64,000 nt of DNA from Rhodobacteraceae bacterium S2214 (GTDB lineage: Bacteria; Pseudomonadota; Alphaproteobacteria; Rhodobacterales; Rhodobacteraceae): positions 14,446 to 78,445 of the forward strand of contig CP081165.1 of NCBI GenBank assembly GCA_025141675.1, written 5' to 3'. The notes beneath the pieces are model-generated. The model was given only the letters and a program-made list of their open reading frames with translations, was not told where the DNA came from and did no database searches. Within the stretch, counting starts at the first letter, position 1. Each line of letters starts with the position of its first letter. The position numbers and the translations under genes were made by a program. This document shows positions 33,653 through 43,529 of the stretch, in pieces.

Positions 33653-33677
33653 GGAACCATTTCCGGACTGATCAGTA
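33653..33677 (+). promoter_or_regulatory. EcfG-type promoter of the small-membrane-protein operon
   Basis: GGAAC (33653-33657), 17 bases, GTA (33675-33677) followed by TCTC. The -10 variant is the same as at phyR/nepR. It lies just after the kinase stop codon and 31 bases before the next start. Confidence 0.65.
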
Positions 33678-33707
33678 TCTCTATCAACGCATAGAAGGAG
33701 ATACATC

Positions 33708-33878
33708 ATGTCCGCACCTGACGTGAACATTGAAAAGCAAAGCCGCCGCCACAAAGGCCCGTTGATCGGGATGGCGGTTGGCCTAATCTTCGCATTTGGC
33801 CTGTTTACTGCATACACGGGATACGTGTGGGAGCCGGTCGCCGATGAGCCCGAAGCGGCCATCGCTGTCGAAAACTAA
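33708..33878 (+). CDS. small single-pass membrane protein, unknown function
   Basis: 56 residues: a basic N-terminal segment (QSRRHKGP), one hydrophobic helix (about 19-39, IGMAVGLIFAFGLFTAYTGYV) and an acidic periplasmic tail rich in Glu and Ala. GAAGGAGA is a strong ribosome site. It follows a GGAAC promoter and opens a run of small membrane genes. The family is not recognised. Confidence 0.7.
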   Translation: MSAPDVNIEKQSRRHKGPLIGMAVGLIFAFGLFTAYTGYVWEPVADEPEAAIAVEN

Positions 33879-33921
33879 GTCACCCTCTTTGCAAAGATAT
33901 TTACCTGAAAGGAGACATCTT

Positions 33922-34395
33922 ATGGCTCATTCAAAATCAATCACCGAAGCTGGTAGCGAAATAGCGAAAGACGGCGCGAATGCTGTAAAAGCAGGCGCAC
34001 GTAAAGCAACTGATCACGCCAAGGCCGAAGCATCAAAGCAAGCGGATGCCGTCAAGACAAATGCTGCGAATAAAATCGCTGGCGAAGCCGCGCGCCTTCG
34101 TGCTGCCGCCGGCGAGATGACGCAAGACGCGCCGCACACGCAGGCCGTCGAAACAGCCGCCGCGACATTGCAGGACGCCGCGACCCGCGTGCGCCAAACG
34201 GACCCGAATGATCTTGTCCGTGATCTGGCCACGTTTGCACGTCGTCATCCTGCGGCCTCTGTTGCTGCAGCGACGCTGGCGGGCTTTGCCATTGGCCGTT
34301 TCTTCCGGTCAACAAACCGGGCAGAGCCGGAATTGCCAATGTCGGACGTGACCACGCACCATATCCCGACACCTGACATGTCCGTGCCGTCATGA
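33922..34395 (+). CDS. Ala/Lys-rich amphipathic protein with a C-terminal membrane anchor
   Basis: 157 residues. The first 110 are Ala, Lys, Glu and Asp rich with heptad-like spacing, a long amphipathic helix similar to stress proteins that bind membranes. Then comes a short basic motif (FARRHPAASVAAATLAGFAI) that forms a membrane helix, followed by RFFRS. The tail has His/Pro. Similar proteins are annotated as nutrient-deprivation-induced or DUF883-like. AAAGGAGA precedes the start, and the stop overlaps the next gene by 4 bases, so the products are coupled. Confidence 0.7.
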   Translation: MAHSKSITEAGSEIAKDGANAVKAGARKATDHAKAEASKQADAVKTNAANKIAGEAARLRAAAGEMTQDAPHTQAVETAAATLQDAATRVRQTDPNDLVRDLATFARRHPAASVAAATLAGFAIGRFFRSTNRAEPELPMSDVTTHHIPTPDMSVPS

Positions 34396-34790
34396 AGCCG
34401 GACGCCGCACCGCGCGACATGAGCGCCGCAATTTCATCTGTTCTGAGCCATGTGCACGCCCTGCTCCGTAAAGAGGTGGCGCTGCTCAAAAGCGAAATGG
34501 CGGACCGGATGAACCATGTGGCAATCGCCCTTGGCCTGATGGGGCTGGCGCTTGTCCTTGTACTGACTGCCCTGCAAGTGCTGACCGGTGCTGCCGTCGC
34601 GCTATTTGTAGAAATGGGGCTGACCCCCGCCCAAGCGGCTGGCGCGGTTGCCCTGATTGCCCTGCTGATCGCTGTTGTTGTCGGCATGAAGGCGCTGCGG
34701 ATGCTGAAATCCGCGTCGCTCGTCCCGCACGACACAATCGCGACCATTCAAAAAGACACGACTATTCTAAAGGAGACGTACAGTGACTAA
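34392..34790 (+). CDS. phage-holin-like membrane protein (DUF1469/Holin_III-like)
   Basis: 132 residues. A soluble N-terminal amphipathic part contains HVHALLRKEVALLKSEMADR, the family's usual opening, and is followed by two membrane helices (about 54-80 and 84-107). Despite the holin label, bacterial members sit in stress or envelope operons next to DUF3618 genes and are not phage genes. It overlaps its neighbours by 4 and 8 bases, which suggests that the three products form one assembly. Confidence 0.75.
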   Translation: MKPDAAPRDMSAAISSVLSHVHALLRKEVALLKSEMADRMNHVAIALGLMGLALVLVLTALQVLTGAAVALFVEMGLTPAQAAGAVALIALLIAVVVGMKALRMLKSASLVPHDTIATIQKDTTILKETYSD

Positions 34791-35490
34791 TCAAGCTGCC
34801 CTAGAGGCCGAAATTTCACAGGAACGTGCCGACCTCGCAGAGACGCTGACATCCATCGCCGAAGGTTTTAAGCCATCCGCGATGATCGAAAGCTGGGATA
34901 AATCCGCGCCGGAACTGGCCCAAAAGGCCGTGACAGCCGCCAAGGAAAACCCGCTTGCCGTGGGTGTGATCGGTGCCGGAATTGCATTGCTCGCGCTTGG
35001 TGCGCGTCAAGCGCCCCCCGCGGCAGAGGTTAAAGCGACAGCGGCAAAAGCCGCCGACACCGTGAAGAAATCCGCAGCCCAGATGCGCGAGACACTTTAT
35101 GATCAGACGAATGAACTGAGCGATGTTGCCCGCGCCCGTATCATTGAGGCCCGATTGAAAGCCATCGACGCGCAAGAACGGATCGAACGCGGTGCTGCGA
35201 AAGCGGTCAAAACGTCCGAAAATGCCTATCAGACCAATCCGCTGTTGATCTGCGCTGGTTTTGCCGCCGCCGCCGGTGCGGTCGCGATGTCCCTGCCACG
35301 CACAGAAACCGAGGACAGAACCTTTGGCGATCATCGTGACGCGCTGGTTGATAAAGCCGAAGCAATCCTGAGCGAAGAAATGGATCGTGCGATGGCGCAA
35401 GGACGTGATGCGCTTGATGCAGCCCAAGAGGCCATGCAGACACCTGCGGGAACGACGGCGGCAGATCTACAGACGCCGAAACCGCATTGA
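34783..35490 (+). CDS. DUF3618-type membrane protein
   Basis: 235 residues. The N-terminus ALEAEISQERADLAETL is the DUF3618 signature, followed by a linker and NPLAVGVIGAGIALLALG, the characteristic single membrane helix. A second part repeats the idea, with a helical stretch and another helix (about 150-170, NPLLICAGFAAAAGAVAMSL), then an acidic helix. It starts with GTG behind AAAGGAG and overlaps the holin-like gene by 8 bases. Function is unknown. Confidence 0.78.
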   Translation: MTNQAALEAEISQERADLAETLTSIAEGFKPSAMIESWDKSAPELAQKAVTAAKENPLAVGVIGAGIALLALGARQAPPAAEVKATAAKAADTVKKSAAQMRETLYDQTNELSDVARARIIEARLKAIDAQERIERGAAKAVKTSENAYQTNPLLICAGFAAAAGAVAMSLPRTETEDRTFGDHRDALVDKAEAILSEEMDRAMAQGRDALDAAQEAMQTPAGTTAADLQTPKPH

Positions 35491-35579
35491 CCCAATGCAA
35501 TCATGAAAATGACAGATGCCGGGCTGCCTGTTGGTGGTCCGGCTTTCGCGTGTGAAGATCAATACGATAGGTGACCACA

Positions 35580-35966
35580 ATGGTGAAATCAGATTTACCC
35601 GAAGACCCATCATCAGACGATCTTGCCGAAACGCGTACCGCTTGGGCGGAAGACCGGACTATGTTGGCCAATGAACGGACGTTTGCGGGGTGGATGCGCA
35701 CCGGTATGGCCTGCGTGGCGCTTGCACTGGGTCTGCGGGCGCTTTTTCAGGAAACGACCTACCCGTATCTGGCAAAAGGGGTGTCGGCTGTTTTCATCGT
35801 CGCGGCCGTTCTGATCTTTTGGGCGGCCGCCAATACGTCGCGCAAGACGCAAAAACGGATGGACTGTCATGCCGTGCAAGCGCAGTCGCAGTACCGGATG
35901 ACGATCCTTGCCAGCCTTCTCACATGTGGGGCAATTGCGACCGGGGCGCTGTTGGTCATTCTATGA
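35580..35966 (+). CDS. DUF202 (YidH-like) membrane protein
   Basis: 128 residues. The soluble start contains the family motif TMLANERTFAGWMRTGMACVALALGL, then three membrane helices are visible in total. Function is unknown. The ATG at 35580 is preferred; an in-frame GTG lies 9 bases upstream. It is 89 bases after the DUF3618 gene and probably belongs to the same stress island, but no GGAAC promoter of its own is seen. Confidence 0.82.
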   Translation: MVKSDLPEDPSSDDLAETRTAWAEDRTMLANERTFAGWMRTGMACVALALGLRALFQETTYPYLAKGVSAVFIVAAVLIFWAAANTSRKTQKRMDCHAVQAQSQYRMTILASLLTCGAIATGALLVIL

Positions 35967-36244
35967 TCGGCGCGCGGACCAATACATAATTCACAAAGTA
36001 CCGATTGCTGGCTTCTACGCCAATCAGGAATCATGATTATTCGATGATCGGGATGCATATTTTTTAGTGTTCAAATTAATAATCCACAGCAGGTTAAGCG
36101 ATTAGTGGGGTGAAAAATGTACTAAGCTGCGCCAAAATGTAAAAATTGTATGTATTTTTGCAGTTATTGTACTTGGTGAGTTTTCGATACAGGCACATAC
36201 TATCTTCACAGACTTATCCAAACTGTGATTTCTGGGAGGAACAC
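35967..36244 (+). promoter_or_regulatory. regulatory region upstream of the polyol operon
   Basis: 278 non-coding bases, A+T-rich from 36050. The octamer AAAATGTA is repeated in direct orientation at 36114-36121 and 36134-36141, 20 bases apart (about two helical turns), as AraC-family half sites often are. The operon carries an AraC-type gene. Confidence 0.35.
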
Positions 36245-37540
36245 ATGAAATCTTTGATGAATACGGCTTTAGGGCTGTCTTTGGTTGTTGCGACGTCATC
36301 TGTTGCGGTTGCTGATGGGCACGCGCAGGAATTGACGATTGCGATTGTGAACAACGGTCACATGATCAACATGCAGAAGGTTGCGGAAGCTTACACTGAG
36401 GAAACTGGTGTTGCTTTGAACTGGGTGTCTTTGGAAGAAGGCGTTCTGCGCGAGCAGGTGACTTCTGATACGGCAACTGGTGGTGGTCAGTACGACATCA
36501 TCAACATCGGCATGCAGGAAGCGCCGATTTGGGGTGCTGCTGGTTGGATCGAACCGCTTGAGTTCGGCGCTGACTACGACGTTGACGACATGCTGCCAGC
36601 GATGCGCAATGGTCTGTCTGCGGACGGCACATTGTATGCGGCACCGTTCTACGGTGAATCTTCTATGGTGATGTACCGTAAAGACCTGACAGACGCTGCT
36701 GGCGTAACAATCGCTGACAACGACAGCTGGGACAACGTGAAGGCGGCTGCTGCTGCGATGCACGATCCAGACAACGGCGTTTACGGTGCATGTTTGCGCG
36801 GTAAGCCGGGTTGGGGCGACAACATGGCGTTCGTCACAACAATGGTGAACTCTTTCGGTGGTGCATGGTTCGACGCGGACATGAAGCCAGCGCTTGATTC
36901 CGACGAATGGAATGCAGCTGTCAACTTCTACGTTGATCTGCTGGGTACATACGGCCCTCCAGGTTCTGAAGGGAACTCCTTCAACGAGATCCTCGCTTTG
37001 TACAACGAAGGCAAGTGTGGTCTGTGGATTGACGCGACGATCGCTGCTTCTTTCCTTGAAGTAGACGGTGTTGCTTACGCGCAGTCTCCGAATGCTGGTA
37101 ACCCAGTGGGCGCGAACTGGTTGTGGGCATGGGCGATGGCTGTACCTGCGGGCACAGAAAACGCGGATGAAGCCAAAGCATTCATCGAATGGGCGACATC
37201 AAAAGCGTACATCGAAGCTGTCGGTAACCACCCAGACTTTGGTTGGGGTTCTGTTCCAACAGGCACACGTACATCCACATATGCGATCCCTGAGTTCCAG
37301 GCAGCTGCTGCATTTGCAGACGCTGAATTGGCAGCGATCAACTCTGCGGCGCCAGAAGCCACAGACATCAAGCCATATGTTGGTGTCCAGTTTGCAGCGA
37401 TCCCTGAGTTCCCAGAAGTGGGTACAGCAGTTGCACAAGAAATCGCAGCGGCCCTGTCTGGTGCGAAATCTGTAGAAGAAGCGCTGGAAGCGGCACAGTC
37501 TGCAGCAGACGCAATCATGTCTGAAGCGGGTTACTACTAA
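36245..37540 (+). CDS. smoE: polyol (sorbitol/mannitol) ABC transporter substrate-binding protein
   Basis: 431 residues with a signal peptide (cleavage near VAVA-DGH). The solute-binding family 1 layout is clear: ELTIAIVNNGHMINMQKV, YDIINIGMQEAPIWGAAGWIEPL and the PFYGESSMVMYRKDLTDAAG block. It resembles the Rhodobacter SmoE and mannitol/sorbitol receptor type. The start is backed by GGGAGGA. It is the first gene of the operon with two permeases, a regulator, a mannitol dehydrogenase and an ATPase, which supports the substrate class. Confidence 0.88.
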   Translation: MKSLMNTALGLSLVVATSSVAVADGHAQELTIAIVNNGHMINMQKVAEAYTEETGVALNWVSLEEGVLREQVTSDTATGGGQYDIINIGMQEAPIWGAAGWIEPLEFGADYDVDDMLPAMRNGLSADGTLYAAPFYGESSMVMYRKDLTDAAGVTIADNDSWDNVKAAAAAMHDPDNGVYGACLRGKPGWGDNMAFVTTMVNSFGGAWFDADMKPALDSDEWNAAVNFYVDLLGTYGPPGSEGNSFNEILALYNEGKCGLWIDATIAASFLEVDGVAYAQSPNAGNPVGANWLWAWAMAVPAGTENADEAKAFIEWATSKAYIEAVGNHPDFGWGSVPTGTRTSTYAIPEFQAAAAFADAELAAINSAAPEATDIKPYVGVQFAAIPEFPEVGTAVAQEIAAALSGAKSVEEALEAAQSAADAIMSEAGYY

Positions 37541-37560
37541 CCCTTTCGGCTGAAATAGGA

Positions 37561-37584
37561 TGGGCCCGGCTGAGGTCGGGCCCA
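37561..37584 (+). other. hairpin between smoE and smoF
   Basis: TGGGCCCG / CGGGCCCA with an 8-base loop lies 20 bases after smoE, with no T-run. It suits partial termination or protection of the abundant smoE message. The remaining 200 bases to smoF hold no clear gene. Confidence 0.5.
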
Positions 37585-37792
37585 GACCTTAAGAGACGTT
37601 TACCACCCGTATTTATTGACCATTTTGCTTTGATGCGACGCCCGCGTATGCTGTGGCGCTGCGCGCTCAATGATCATCTGTTTTTGCGAATTGCCCCGAC
37701 CTGCCTGCATCGATCTGCCCATCTGTCGCTGTCCGTCCCGATCTGCTTGCACTGTCTTGATTGAAACCCTGCCCCAAAAGGTGACCCGAGCT

Positions 37793-38734
37793 ATGTCTAC
37801 CAAAAGAACGCTCCCCCGGATCTTACAAACGCCAGCTGTTTTGCTGTTGCTGGTGTGGATGTTGGTCCCGCTGAGCATGACGCTTTACTTCTCGTTTATC
37901 CGGTATGTGCTGAACTCGACGATCCGGCCGGAATGGACGACACCGGCGCTCAGCAACTGGCGGGGCTTCGGGAACTATCAGTATGTTCTGAATGCCAAGG
38001 ATTTTTGGTTTGCGATCCAGAACTCTGTGCTGATCGTGTCCAGCATTTTGGTGCTGACGGTTGTTTTGGGTCTTGGGATTGCGGTTTTGGTGAATCGGAA
38101 CTTCCCGGGGCGTGGGATTGTCCGTGTTTTGCTGATCTCGCCGTTCTTTGTGATGCCAGCGGTGAACGGGGTGTTGTGGATCAACATGATTTTGGACCCT
38201 GTGTTGGGTTTGCAGGGGATTGCTGTTGGCGGGATCAACAACATGATCGACGGGTTGCGTGACTTCCCGGTGTTGGGTTGGTTCTTTAACCTGTGGCCTG
38301 TGTTGGAACCGATCTCTTTCCGCGCCACACAGACCTCTGCTTATGCGGTCATTATGATGGTGACGTGGCAGTGGACTCCGTTTGCGGTGTTGATCTTTAT
38401 GACGTCGCTGCAGTCCGAGGATGAAAGCCAGAAAGAAGCGGCGACGCTTGATGGGGCGTCTGCGTGGTCGCAGTTCATCAACCTGACGGTGCCGCATCTG
38501 GGGCGTCCGATTGCGATTGTTGTGATGATCCAGTCGATCTTCCACCTGTCCTTGTATGCGGAAATCGAGATTGTCAGCCGCGGGAACGGCAACAAAAACC
38601 TGCCTTATCTGATCGGTGAGTTCACCTCGAACAACATCGGTGCGGCAAGTGCGACAGGTATCTTCGCGGTCATTCTGGCCAATATTATCGCCATCTTCTT
38701 GCTGCGCATGGTCGGCAAGACGTTGATGGACTAG
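37793..38734 (+). CDS. smoF: polyol ABC transporter permease, SmoF type
   Basis: 313 residues with six membrane segments. The first is LLLLVWMLVPLSMTLYFSF, and the EAA loop is ESQKEAATLDGASAWSQFINLTVPHLG. It is an inner-membrane channel half of the MalF family. The ATG at 37793 is chosen because the residues before it in the same frame are Cys/Pro-rich and unlike a permease. It is followed 11 bases later by the second permease gene. Confidence 0.88.
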   Translation: MSTKRTLPRILQTPAVLLLLVWMLVPLSMTLYFSFIRYVLNSTIRPEWTTPALSNWRGFGNYQYVLNAKDFWFAIQNSVLIVSSILVLTVVLGLGIAVLVNRNFPGRGIVRVLLISPFFVMPAVNGVLWINMILDPVLGLQGIAVGGINNMIDGLRDFPVLGWFFNLWPVLEPISFRATQTSAYAVIMMVTWQWTPFAVLIFMTSLQSEDESQKEAATLDGASAWSQFINLTVPHLGRPIAIVVMIQSIFHLSLYAEIEIVSRGNGNKNLPYLIGEFTSNNIGAASATGIFAVILANIIAIFLLRMVGKTLMD

Positions 38735-38745
38735 GAGAAAAGACA

Positions 38746-39582
38746 ATGGCTACCGTTTCTCAGACCTCGAAATTTAGCAAGATCGCATGGCCTGTTGTGG
38801 CTTGGATCGTGGCGCTGATCTTCTTCTTCCCGATTTTTTGGTTGGTGTTCACCAGCTTTAAGACGGACGCGGATGCAGTGAAGCCTGAATTCCTGTTCAA
38901 GTTTACGCCGACGTTGGAAAACTACACCAACATGACGGAGAACTATGATTACTGGCGCTTTGCGACCAATTCGGTGATCACGTCGACCTTTGCGACTTTG
39001 TTTGCGCTGGTGGTGGGTGTGCCTGCGGCCTATGCGATGGCGTTTGATCCAAGCCGTCACACCAAGGACATTCTGATGTGGATGTTGTCGACAAAGATGT
39101 TGCCAGCGGCGGCTGTTTTGTATCCGATGACCTTCCTGACGAAGAACATGCTGGGCATCTTTGACACGCACTTCCTTGTCATCCTGGTGTTGTGCCTGAT
39201 CAACCTGCCGATCGTGATCTGGATGTTGTTCACCTACTTCAAGGAAATCCCGAAAGAGATCATTGAAGCGGGCAAGATGGACGGCGTGAGCACATGGGGC
39301 GAAATCAAGGATATCCTTATTCCGCTGGCATGGGGTGGCATTGCGTCCACGGCGCTTTTGACCTTCATCTTCTGCTGGAACGAAGCCTATTGGACGGTCC
39401 GTTTGACCACGATTGATGCGGCGACCTTGTCGAAGCTGATTGAAGGCAACCGCGCACCAGAGGGTCTGTTCTTTGGACGTCTGTCGGCAGTATCGACAGC
39501 GGCTGTGGCCCCGATCATTGTGTTGGGCTGGTTCTGTCAGAAACAGCTGGTGCAGGGTCTGACCTTTGGTGCGGTGAAGTAA
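38746..39582 (+). CDS. smoG: polyol ABC transporter permease, SmoG type
   Basis: 278 residues, MalG-like, with six membrane segments and the EAA motif EIIEAGKMDGVSTWGEIKDILIPLAWGG. It ends in the usual KQLVQGLTFGAVK. It pairs with SmoF. AGGAGAAAAG precedes the start. Confidence 0.9.
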   Translation: MATVSQTSKFSKIAWPVVAWIVALIFFFPIFWLVFTSFKTDADAVKPEFLFKFTPTLENYTNMTENYDYWRFATNSVITSTFATLFALVVGVPAAYAMAFDPSRHTKDILMWMLSTKMLPAAAVLYPMTFLTKNMLGIFDTHFLVILVLCLINLPIVIWMLFTYFKEIPKEIIEAGKMDGVSTWGEIKDILIPLAWGGIASTALLTFIFCWNEAYWTVRLTTIDAATLSKLIEGNRAPEGLFFGRLSAVSTAAVAPIIVLGWFCQKQLVQGLTFGAVK

Positions 39583-39647
39583 GGCTGTGGGCGGCGTCTG
39601 ATCGCAAGATGCCGCCACGCGACGGGGCTGGAAAAAAGAGATAAATC

Positions 39648-40541
39648 ATGTCGATAATGGTTCCAAAAATTGAGTTAGTAGATCGGACCACACGGTCGAT
39701 CCGCTATCTTGAACATGGATGGCCTACGGATTTGTGTCGGTGGCATGCCCATGAAGAATACGAATTGCATCTGGTTGTGGCGACACGCGGCAAGGCGTTT
39801 GTGGGCGATTACATCGGCGATTTTGAAGCGGGTGATCTGTTCCTGACGGGGCCGAACCTGCCGCATAACTGGATCACGGATAAGGTTTGGACCGAACCTG
39901 TGGCGACCCGCGATATGCTGGTGCAGTTCAGCCATGAAAGCTTTGAAAAGCTGGCCGAAGGGTTCCCCGAATTTGGCGAGGTCCGCAAGATGCTGACGCT
40001 GGCCCAGTCTGGCGTGCAATTTGAAGGGTTCAATCCGACCTTTGCGCGCGGTCACATGGAATCGATCCGTAATAACGAAGGTCCTGAACGTATTCTGGCG
40101 TTCATCCGGTTCCTTGTGCGTTTGAATGAGCATGCGGAAAAGAAGGTCCTGTCGGTGTCCAAATTGGTGCAGGTTCAGGGCGGCAGTAAACACGCGCGGA
40201 TCGGGGCTGTGGTGGATCACATCGTGGCCAACTTCAAAGACGATTTTAGCGTGGGGGATGCGGCTGAAATGGCGGGGATGACCCAAGCCACCTTCGCGCG
40301 CAATTTTACATCTGTGACGGGCCACAAGTTCGTTGAATTCCTGACGTCTGTGCGCGTGGGCCAAGCCTGCAGCATGCTGTACGCGTCGGATGCGACGATC
40401 TCGGATATCAGCTTTGATGCGGGGTTCCGCAATCTGGCGAACTTCAACCGTCACTTTCTAAAGATGAAGGGCATGACCCCTTCAGAGTACCGCGATACAG
40501 CGCGCAAAGACTTGTCTAAACCAATGGAGACCACATCATGA
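39648..40541 (+). CDS. AraC family transcriptional regulator of the polyol operon
   Basis: 297 residues. The N-terminal cupin-like sensor has WHAHEEYELHLVVATRG, GDYIGDFEAGDLFLTGPNLPHNW. The C-terminal AraC domain shows two helix-turn-helix units (SVGDAAEMAGMTQATFARNF and TISDISFDAGFRNLANFNRHF). It is located between permease and mannitol dehydrogenase genes and overlaps the latter by 4 bases, so it is likely the local activator. Direct repeats AAAATGTA upstream of smoE may be its sites. Confidence 0.88.
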   Translation: MSIMVPKIELVDRTTRSIRYLEHGWPTDLCRWHAHEEYELHLVVATRGKAFVGDYIGDFEAGDLFLTGPNLPHNWITDKVWTEPVATRDMLVQFSHESFEKLAEGFPEFGEVRKMLTLAQSGVQFEGFNPTFARGHMESIRNNEGPERILAFIRFLVRLNEHAEKKVLSVSKLVQVQGGSKHARIGAVVDHIVANFKDDFSVGDAAEMAGMTQATFARNFTSVTGHKFVEFLTSVRVGQACSMLYASDATISDISFDAGFRNLANFNRHFLKMKGMTPSEYRDTARKDLSKPMETTS

Positions 40542-41946
40542 ATAGCGCAGTTCTGCACCCAATCGGGGCGACGGGATATGACCGCGCAGCCTGTGCTGTG
40601 GGTGTCGTGCATTTGGGGTTCGGGGCGTTCCATCGGGCGCATCAGGCGATGTATATTGATGATTACATGGACAAATCCGGTGATCTGAACTGGGGTATTG
40701 CGGCTGTGAACCTGCGCGGTGCGGAAGCCGGGTCTTTTGCGGCGGCCGCAGATGATGTGGCGCGCCACGACGGGTACTTTTTGAAATCCTATTCGCCGGA
40801 CGGGCAGGTGGCGTTGCGCCGTGTGCGGTCGCATGTGCATTTTGCAGACTGGAGCGCGGACCGGACAGCATCCGAGGCGTTGCTGGCGCGGGGTAGCGTG
40901 CATCTGGTGACGATTACGGTCACCGAAAGCGGCTATTACACCGATCCGAATGGTAATCTGAACCGCGCTGATCCGGTCATTGCAGCTGAAATGGCGGGTG
41001 ATCAGACGCAAAGCGTTTACGGGTATCTGCGGGCTGGTTTGCAGGCGCGGATGGATGCGGGCGGTGCCCCTTTGACCATCGCGTGTTGTGATAACATCCG
41101 TCAGAACGGCAAGATGTTGCACCGCAATCTGCTGGCTTATCTTGAGGCCTGCGGCGATGCGGTGTTGCACGCTTGGGTCGCAGACAACGTGGCGTTCCCC
41201 TGTTCGATGGTGGACCGGATCACGCCGCGCAGCACGGTTGAATTGGGCGTGGAACTGACCCAGTTGATCGGGTCAGAGGTCGCGTCACCGATCATGGCCG
41301 AAGATTTTATCCAGTGGGTTTTGCAAGACAAAGCCGCAGGGCCGATGCCTGATCTGGCGCAGGCGGGTGTGACCGTGACGCCGGATGTGGATCCTTACGA
41401 GGAAACCAAAATCCGTGTGCTGAATGGCGGCCATACGGCCTTGTGTTATCTGGCTGCGTTGGAAGGTGTTGAAACCTTTGATGCGGCGATGCGGGTGCCG
41501 CATTTGCACCGCCACTTCCGTGCCTTTGAAGCAGACGAAGTGCTGCCCGCGATCACCATTGATCTGCCGTTCTCGAAGGCGGATTATCTGGACCAGATCG
41601 ACGCGCGGTTTAGCAACCAGGCGATTGGCGATACGGTCGCGCGGATCTGTGCGGATGGCATGGTGAAGTTCCCGATCTTTATCCGCCCCACGCTGGAAGG
41701 CTGCCTGAAACAGGGCATCTTGCCGAAAAACGCGATCCGTTCGATTGCCAGCTGGCATGTGTTTGCAACCCATGTGGCGGCGGGCAAAATCCCGTTCAAA
41801 TATGTGGAACCCAGCTGGGACGATCTGTCTGCCATGTTGGGCACGGACGCCTTTATCACATCGCGCCAACTCTGGGGCGATCTTCCTGAAACTTACCCTG
41901 AATTTGCCGAAACCCTTCGGCACGACATCTCTGAATTGGAGCAAAA

Positions 41947-41959
<13 letters not shown>
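40538..41959 (+). CDS. mtlK: mannitol 2-dehydrogenase family protein
   Basis: 473 residues, the length of the polyol-specific long-chain dehydrogenase family. The N-terminal NAD motif is GVVHLGFGAFHRAHQA. The catalytic region holds KIRVLNGGHTALCYLA, with the family LNGGHT block. It oxidises mannitol (and related polyols such as arabitol or sorbitol) to the ketose in the cytosol. It overlaps both the regulator gene and the ATPase gene (13 bases), so it is cotranscribed with the importer. Mannitol versus arabitol specificity is not separable by eye. Confidence 0.9.
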
Positions 41960-42984
<1,025 letters not shown>

Positions 42985-43033
42985 GTAAAAGCGACAGAGC
43001 CACACCGATGTGTGGTTCTGTTAACCCTTCGAT

Positions 43034-43117
43034 TCTGCACAAAAAAAACAACCACCGGTGCAGGATTGACGCAGTGCAGCATTTATCACGGCAGTTAATT
43101 GTGCAGGTGCAGCATTT
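43034..43117. repeat. cluster of GTGCAG motifs upstream of the DUF2934 gene
   Basis: GTGCAG occurs at 43058, 43074, 43101 and 43107, and its complement CTGCAC begins within TCTGCAC near 43034. Two extend to the identical 11-mer GTGCAGCATTT at 43074-43084 and 43107-43117, 33 bases apart (three helical turns). A phased operator for an unknown regulator is possible. Confidence 0.4.
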
Positions 43118-43164
43118 CGTGTATTGTTAGCGCTATCAAAGCCTATTTTATGAGAGATTCAAAA

Positions 43165-43410
43165 ATGACTGCCATCATTGAAAATGAAGCGCTAATTCGT
43201 GAAACAGCATATCTGTTCTGGCTTGAAGAAGGTCAGCCAGAAGGTCGCGATCAGGAACATTGGTTGCGCGCCGTTGCCGCAGTAAACCAACCAGTTGCGA
43301 AGACAAAAGCGAAACCCGCACGCAAAGCTGCGGCGAAACCGCGTGCCGCTGCAACAAAGAAAACAGCAAAGCCGAAGGCGAAAGCCAAAGTTGCCAAAAC
43401 CACCAAGTAG
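43165..43410 (+). CDS. DUF2934 protein with Lys/Ala-rich tail
   Basis: 81 residues. The N-terminal half is a DUF2934 motif (IRETAYLFWLEEGQPEGRDQEHWLRA). The rest is a very basic K/A/P tail resembling histone H1-like repeats, which would bind nucleic acid. Function is unknown. DUF2934 genes are often next to glycogen or trehalose genes, and here glgP follows by 120 bases. The ATG at 43165 has GAGAG at 8 bases; an ATG at 43150 is also in frame. Confidence 0.75.
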   Translation: MTAIIENEALIRETAYLFWLEEGQPEGRDQEHWLRAVAAVNQPVAKTKAKPARKAAAKPRAAATKKTAKPKAKAKVAKTTK

Positions 43411-43529
43411 AGTGGTTCGCTGTCATCCGGCAGTTCGACAAATTACGCGCGTCTTTGGGTCAGCTTACGGGCGCGTTTCTACGAAAAATGTGTAGATGGC
43501 CCGAGCGCCTGAACGGAAGATTAAGATAG

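Noticed and set aside
34052..34747. A 231-codon antisense frame across the small membrane protein genes
   Set aside because: Opposite to three overlapping genes with good ribosome sites; no recognisable features.
34392..34790. Prophage remnant (holin-like gene)
   Set aside because: No other phage genes are nearby, and the gene is coupled to DUF3618 and stress genes.
37823..38746. A 307-codon open frame antisense to smoF
   Set aside because: Composition is dominated by His, Arg, Gln and Asp with no hydrophobic core or motif, and the opposite strand encodes a clear permease.
43058..43117. CRISPR-like repeat array
   Set aside because: The repeats are only 6-11 bases with uneven spacing and no cas genes; an operator cluster is more reasonable.
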